Shown here: in pieces, positions 60,618 to 64,000 of the stretch
Layout: every line of letters starts with the position of its first letter
How positions within the stretch are numbered: the first letter of the stretch is position 1
DNA from: Saposhnikovia divaricata
Lineage: Eukaryota; Streptophyta; Magnoliopsida; Apiales; Apiaceae
Direction of reading: 5' to 3'
NCBI GenBank assembly: GCA_036435485.1
Contig: CM071601.1
Location: 182,502,939 to 182,566,938, forward strand
Length of the DNA: 64,000 bases
Translations under genes and position numbers: made by a program
The notes under the pieces: generated by a model
What the model saw: the letters and a program-made list of their open reading frames with translations, nothing else
What the model was told of the DNA's origin: nothing
Databases searched by the model: none

Positions 60618-60987
60618 CTCACAATCAGTTACAAAGCTCCTCCCTGTTCTTCGGGTTCTTAGCAGAATATCCGTATTTTGCTCCATAATTCCAGCAACCA
60701 CTAAAGCATTGTTATACCAAATTCTCCCTATAACAATTACCTTTGCCAACATTGTTTTAAATAAATAACAATACAATTTATAGAAATTATAAATAAATAA
60801 AGAAAGAAAAAAGAACATTTTATAGAATTATTTTTAAAATACAAAATAGGTTATGAAGTTGACAAAAAATTAAAAATATCAAACACCACCAGCCCAGGCC
60901 CAGTCCCAGGCCTGTATATATTTGGGCGGGAGGAGAAGGGGGGTAGAGTAACATAAAAATTAAAATTAGGGCAAAATAGATTGCGAA

Positions 60988-61437
60988 ATGGTAATGAAGA
61001 ATGAATTTGATTTGGGTTCTAATTGTGATGGAGATGGATTTGCGGAGGAGGAGGAAGAGGAATCGGAAGAATCGGAGTTGGAGGAGGTGGAATCGGAATC
61101 AGAATCGGTGGAGAATGCTGTCAAGTCTCCTCCAGTGGAGGTAAAAGATTTATCTTATTATTTTAAAACAGAGTTATACACGGATGGTCCCGAGGAGCCG
61201 GAATTCGAGGAGGATGTATTAGGGGATAGTGATCGTGATGAGAAAGATTATGCCTTCAAATTTGTGGTCAAGAAACGCTCCAGGACTGTTACCAATCCCA
61301 AGCTTCCATGAAAAATTTACTTCAGACGTAATGGTCCCAAACAGCGTGTTTCCACCACCCCTTCTGTACTCTATGATCCGGGCTTTCCTGTGGCTGCCAT
61401 ATCCAAATTGGCTCTCAAAACCTATAATAAAATCCAG
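60988..61437 (+). pseudogene. Right unit R1: first exon with stop at codon 108
   Basis: CTTCCATGAAAA instead of CTTCCCCGAAAA gives TGA at 61309-61311, the same codon as in unit 16 of the left array but with a different neighbouring change. Donor CAG/GTATAT is intact. Confidence 0.85.
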
Positions 61438-61866
61438 GTATATGATATGTGTCCTTTTTTATTTTTATTTTTAAATCGTATGTACATATCATCATAATCA
61501 CAATCAGTTACAAAGCTCCTCCCTGTTCTTCGGGTTCTTAGCAGAATATCCGTATTTTGCTCCATAATTCCAACAACCACTAAACCATTGTTATACCAAA
61601 TTCTCCCTGTAACAATTACCTTTGCCAACATTGTTTTAAATAAATAAAAATACAATTTATAGAAATTATAAATAAATAAAGAAAGAAAAAAGAACATTTT
61701 ATAGAATTATTTTTAAAATACAAAATAGGTTATGAAGTTGACAAAAAATTAAAAATCTCAAACACCACCAGCCCAGGCCCAGTCCCAGGCCTGTATATAT
61801 TTGGGCGGGAGTAGAAGGGGGGTAGAGTAACATAAAAATTAAAATTAGGGCAAAATAGATTGCGAA

Positions 61867-62306
61867 ATGGTGATGAAGAATGAATTTGATTTGGGTTCTA
61901 ATTGTGATGGAGATGGATTTGCGGAGGAGGAGGAAGAGGAATCGGAAGAATCGGAGTTGGAGGAGGTGGAGAATCGGTGGAGAATGCTGTCAAGTCTCCT
62001 CCAGTGGAGGTAAAAGATTTATCTTATTATTTTAAAACAGAGTTATACACAAATGGTCCAGAGGAGCCGGAATCCGAGGAGGATGTATTAGGGGATAGTG
62101 ATCGTGAGGAGAAAGATTATGCCTTCAAATTTGTGGTCAAGAAACGCTCCAGGACTGTTACCAATCCCAAGCTTCCCCGAAAAATTTACTTCAGACGTAA
62201 TGGTCCCAAACAGCGTGTTTCCACCACCCCTTCTGTACTCTATGATCCGGGCTTTCCTATGGCTGCCATATCCAAATTGGCTCTCAAAACCTATAATAAA
62301 ATCCAG
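61867..62306 (+). pseudogene. Right unit R2: first exon frameshifted by a 10 bp deletion
   Basis: GAGGTGGAGAATCGGTGG replaces the longer acidic stretch, removing 10 bp. The shifted frame stops at TAA 62011-62013. The downstream part and donor CAG/GTATAT are intact. Confidence 0.85.
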
Positions 62307-62735
62307 GTATATGATATGTGTCCTTTTTTATTTTTATTTTTAAATCTTATGTACATATCATCATAATCACAATCAGTTACAAAGCTCCTCCCTGTTCTTC
62401 GGGTTCTTAGCAGAATATCCGTATTTTGCTCCATAATTCCAGCAACCACTAAAGCATTGTTACACCAAATTCTCCCTATAACAATTACCTTTGCCAACAA
62501 TGTTTTAAATAAATAACAATACAATTTATAGAAATTATAAATAAATAAAGAAAGAAAAAAGAACATTTTATAGAATTATTTTTAAAATACAAAATAGGTT
62601 ATGAAGTTGACAAAAAATTAAAAATCTCAAACACCACCAGCCCAGGCCCAGTTCCAGGCCTGTATATATTTGGGCGGGAGGAGAAGGGGGGTAGAGTAAC
62701 ATAAAAATTAAAATTAGGGCAAAATATATTGCGAA

Positions 62736-63185
62736 ATGGTGATGAAGAAAGAATTTGATTTGGGTTCTAATTGTGATGGAGATGGATTTGCGGAGGAGGA
62801 GGAAGAGGAATCGGAAGAATCGGAATTGGAGGAGGTGGAATCGGAATCATAATCGGTGGAGAATGCTGTCAAGTCTCCTCCAGTGGAGGTAAAAGATTTA
62901 TCTAATCATTTTAAAACAGAGTTATACACGGATGGTCCCGAGGAGCCGGAATCCGAGGAGGATGTATTAGGGGATAGTGATCGTGATGAGAAAGATTATG
63001 CCTTCAAATTTGTGGTCAAGAAACGCTCCAGGACTCTTACCAATCCCAAGCTTCCCCGAAAAATTTACTTCAGACATAATAGTCCCAAACAGCGTGTTTC
63101 CACCACCCCTTCTGTACTCTATGATCCTGGCTTTCCTGTGGCTGCCATATCCAAATTGGCTCTCAAAACCTATAATAATATCCAG
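62736..63185 (+). pseudogene. Right unit R3: first exon with stop at codon 39
   Basis: GAATCATAATCGG places TAA at 62850-62852. The N-terminus is MVMKKEFDLG. Other changes include RHNSPKQ and YNNIQ. Donor CAG/GTATAT is intact. Confidence 0.85.
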
Positions 63186-63614
63186 GTATATGATATGTGT
63201 CCTTTTTTATTTTTATTTTTAAATCGTATGTACATATCATCATAATCACAATCAGTTACAAAGCTCCTCCCTGTTCTTTGGGTTCTTAGCAGAATATCCG
63301 TATTTTGCTCCATAATTCCAGCAACCACTAAAGCATTGTTATACCAAATTCTCCCTGTGACAATTACCTTTGCCAACATTGTTTTAAATAAATAACAATA
63401 CAATTTATAGAAATTATAAATAAATAAAGAAAGAAAAAAGAACATTTTATAGAATTATTTTTAAAATACAAAATAGGTTATGAAGTTGACAAAAAATTAA
63501 AAATATCAAACACCACCAGCCCAGGCCCAGTCCCAGGCCTGTATATATTTGGGCGGGAGGAGAAGGGGGGTAGAGTAACATAAAAATTAAAATTAGGGCA
63601 AAATAGATTGCGAA

Positions 63615-64000
63615 ATGGTAATGAAGAATGAATTTGATTTGGGTTCTAATTGTGATGGAGATGGATTTGCGGAGGAGGAGGAAGAGGAATCGGAAGAATC
63701 GGAGTTGGAGGAGGTGGAGAATCGGTGGAGAATGCTGTCAAGTCTCCTCCAGTGGAGGTAAAAGATTTATCTTATTATTTTAAAACAGAGTTATACACAA
63801 ATGGTCCCGAGGAGCCGGAATCCGAGGAGGATGTATTAGGGGATAGTGATCGTGAGGAGAAAGATTATGCCTTCAAATTTGTGGTCAAGAAACGCTCCAG
63901 GACTGTTACCAATCCCAAGCTTCCCCGAAAAATTTACTTCAGACGTAATGGTCCCAAACAGCGTGTTTCCACCACCCCTTCTGTACTCTATGATCCGGGC
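63615..64000 (+). pseudogene. Right unit R4: same 10 bp deletion as R2, cut by window end
   Basis: It has the GAGGTGGAGAATCGG deletion and the TTATACACAAATGG change of R2, so R2 and R4 are sisters and the right array also has a two-unit higher-order period of about 1.75 kb. The 3' end is outside the window. Confidence 0.85.

Larger units (their letters stand above)
60621..64000 (+). repeat. Right tandem array of promoter + first-exon units (continues off window)
   Basis: Same unit as the left array, same orientation. It starts within a unit (ACAATCAGTTACAAAG), then has starts at 60988, 61867, 62736 and 63615, with spacing 879, 869 and 879 bp. None of the visible units has a fully open exon, so the intact units, if any, lie to the right. 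Confidence 0.95.

Overview
The window is nuclear DNA of a flowering plant, most likely a eudicot. It has GT-AG introns, TATA-box core promoters, TC-rich 5' leaders, Helitrons, a CACTA transposon, LINE remnants, and genes of plant-only families (DYAD/AMEIOTIC1-like, cystatin-like). The species cannot be named from the sequence alone.

Layout. 1-14465: a head-to-tail array of 18 units (811-879 bp; both end units partial). Each unit carries a core promoter, a start codon, a 444-450 bp first coding exon and a 5' splice site, but no second exon. A single second exon follows at 14623-14826. It encodes the beta-sheet part of a cystatin-like fold. 14827-20570: 3' flank of that gene, a PHD-finger gene fragment, a second decayed cystatin-like exon, and an inverted duplication. 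20572-21611: an inverted-repeat element. 21766-26280: a dispersed repeat, then tandem and nested Helitrons. 26523-28905: the one complete copy of the cystatin-like gene (two exons, about 382 codons, with a QxVxG-type motif). Its 3' flank is homologous to the flank at 14.8-16.2 kb. 32158-48400 (minus strand): a cluster of DYAD-like genes and fragments. In one of them the DYAD-like exons run, with matching intron phases, into exons for a papain-like cysteine protease that contains one in-frame stop. A neighbouring copy keeps the normal DYAD C-terminus but lacks the winged-helix-like block. 48600-52690: AT-rich duplicated intergenic DNA. 52699-55369: the 3' end of a LINE, interrupted by a CACTA element with a truncated transposase. 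55400-60620: mostly repeats (minisatellite, minus-strand Helitron, MITE-like insertion, LTR-like block). 60621-64000: a second array of the same promoter/first-exon units, running off the window.

How parts may work together. Every promoter/first-exon unit ends in phase 0 at a splice donor, and the shared second exon begins in phase 0. Any unit with an intact donor could therefore in principle be spliced to the common exon, as in clusters with variable first exons. Only six units of the left array keep start, open frame and donor together (633, 2321, 8382, 9261, 11886, 12765). The others carry a nonsense codon, a lost donor, a frameshift or a truncation. The alternative is a gene-derived satellite with no protein role. 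The cystatin-like gene and the papain-like gene lie about 5 kb apart in one window; any functional link is inference.
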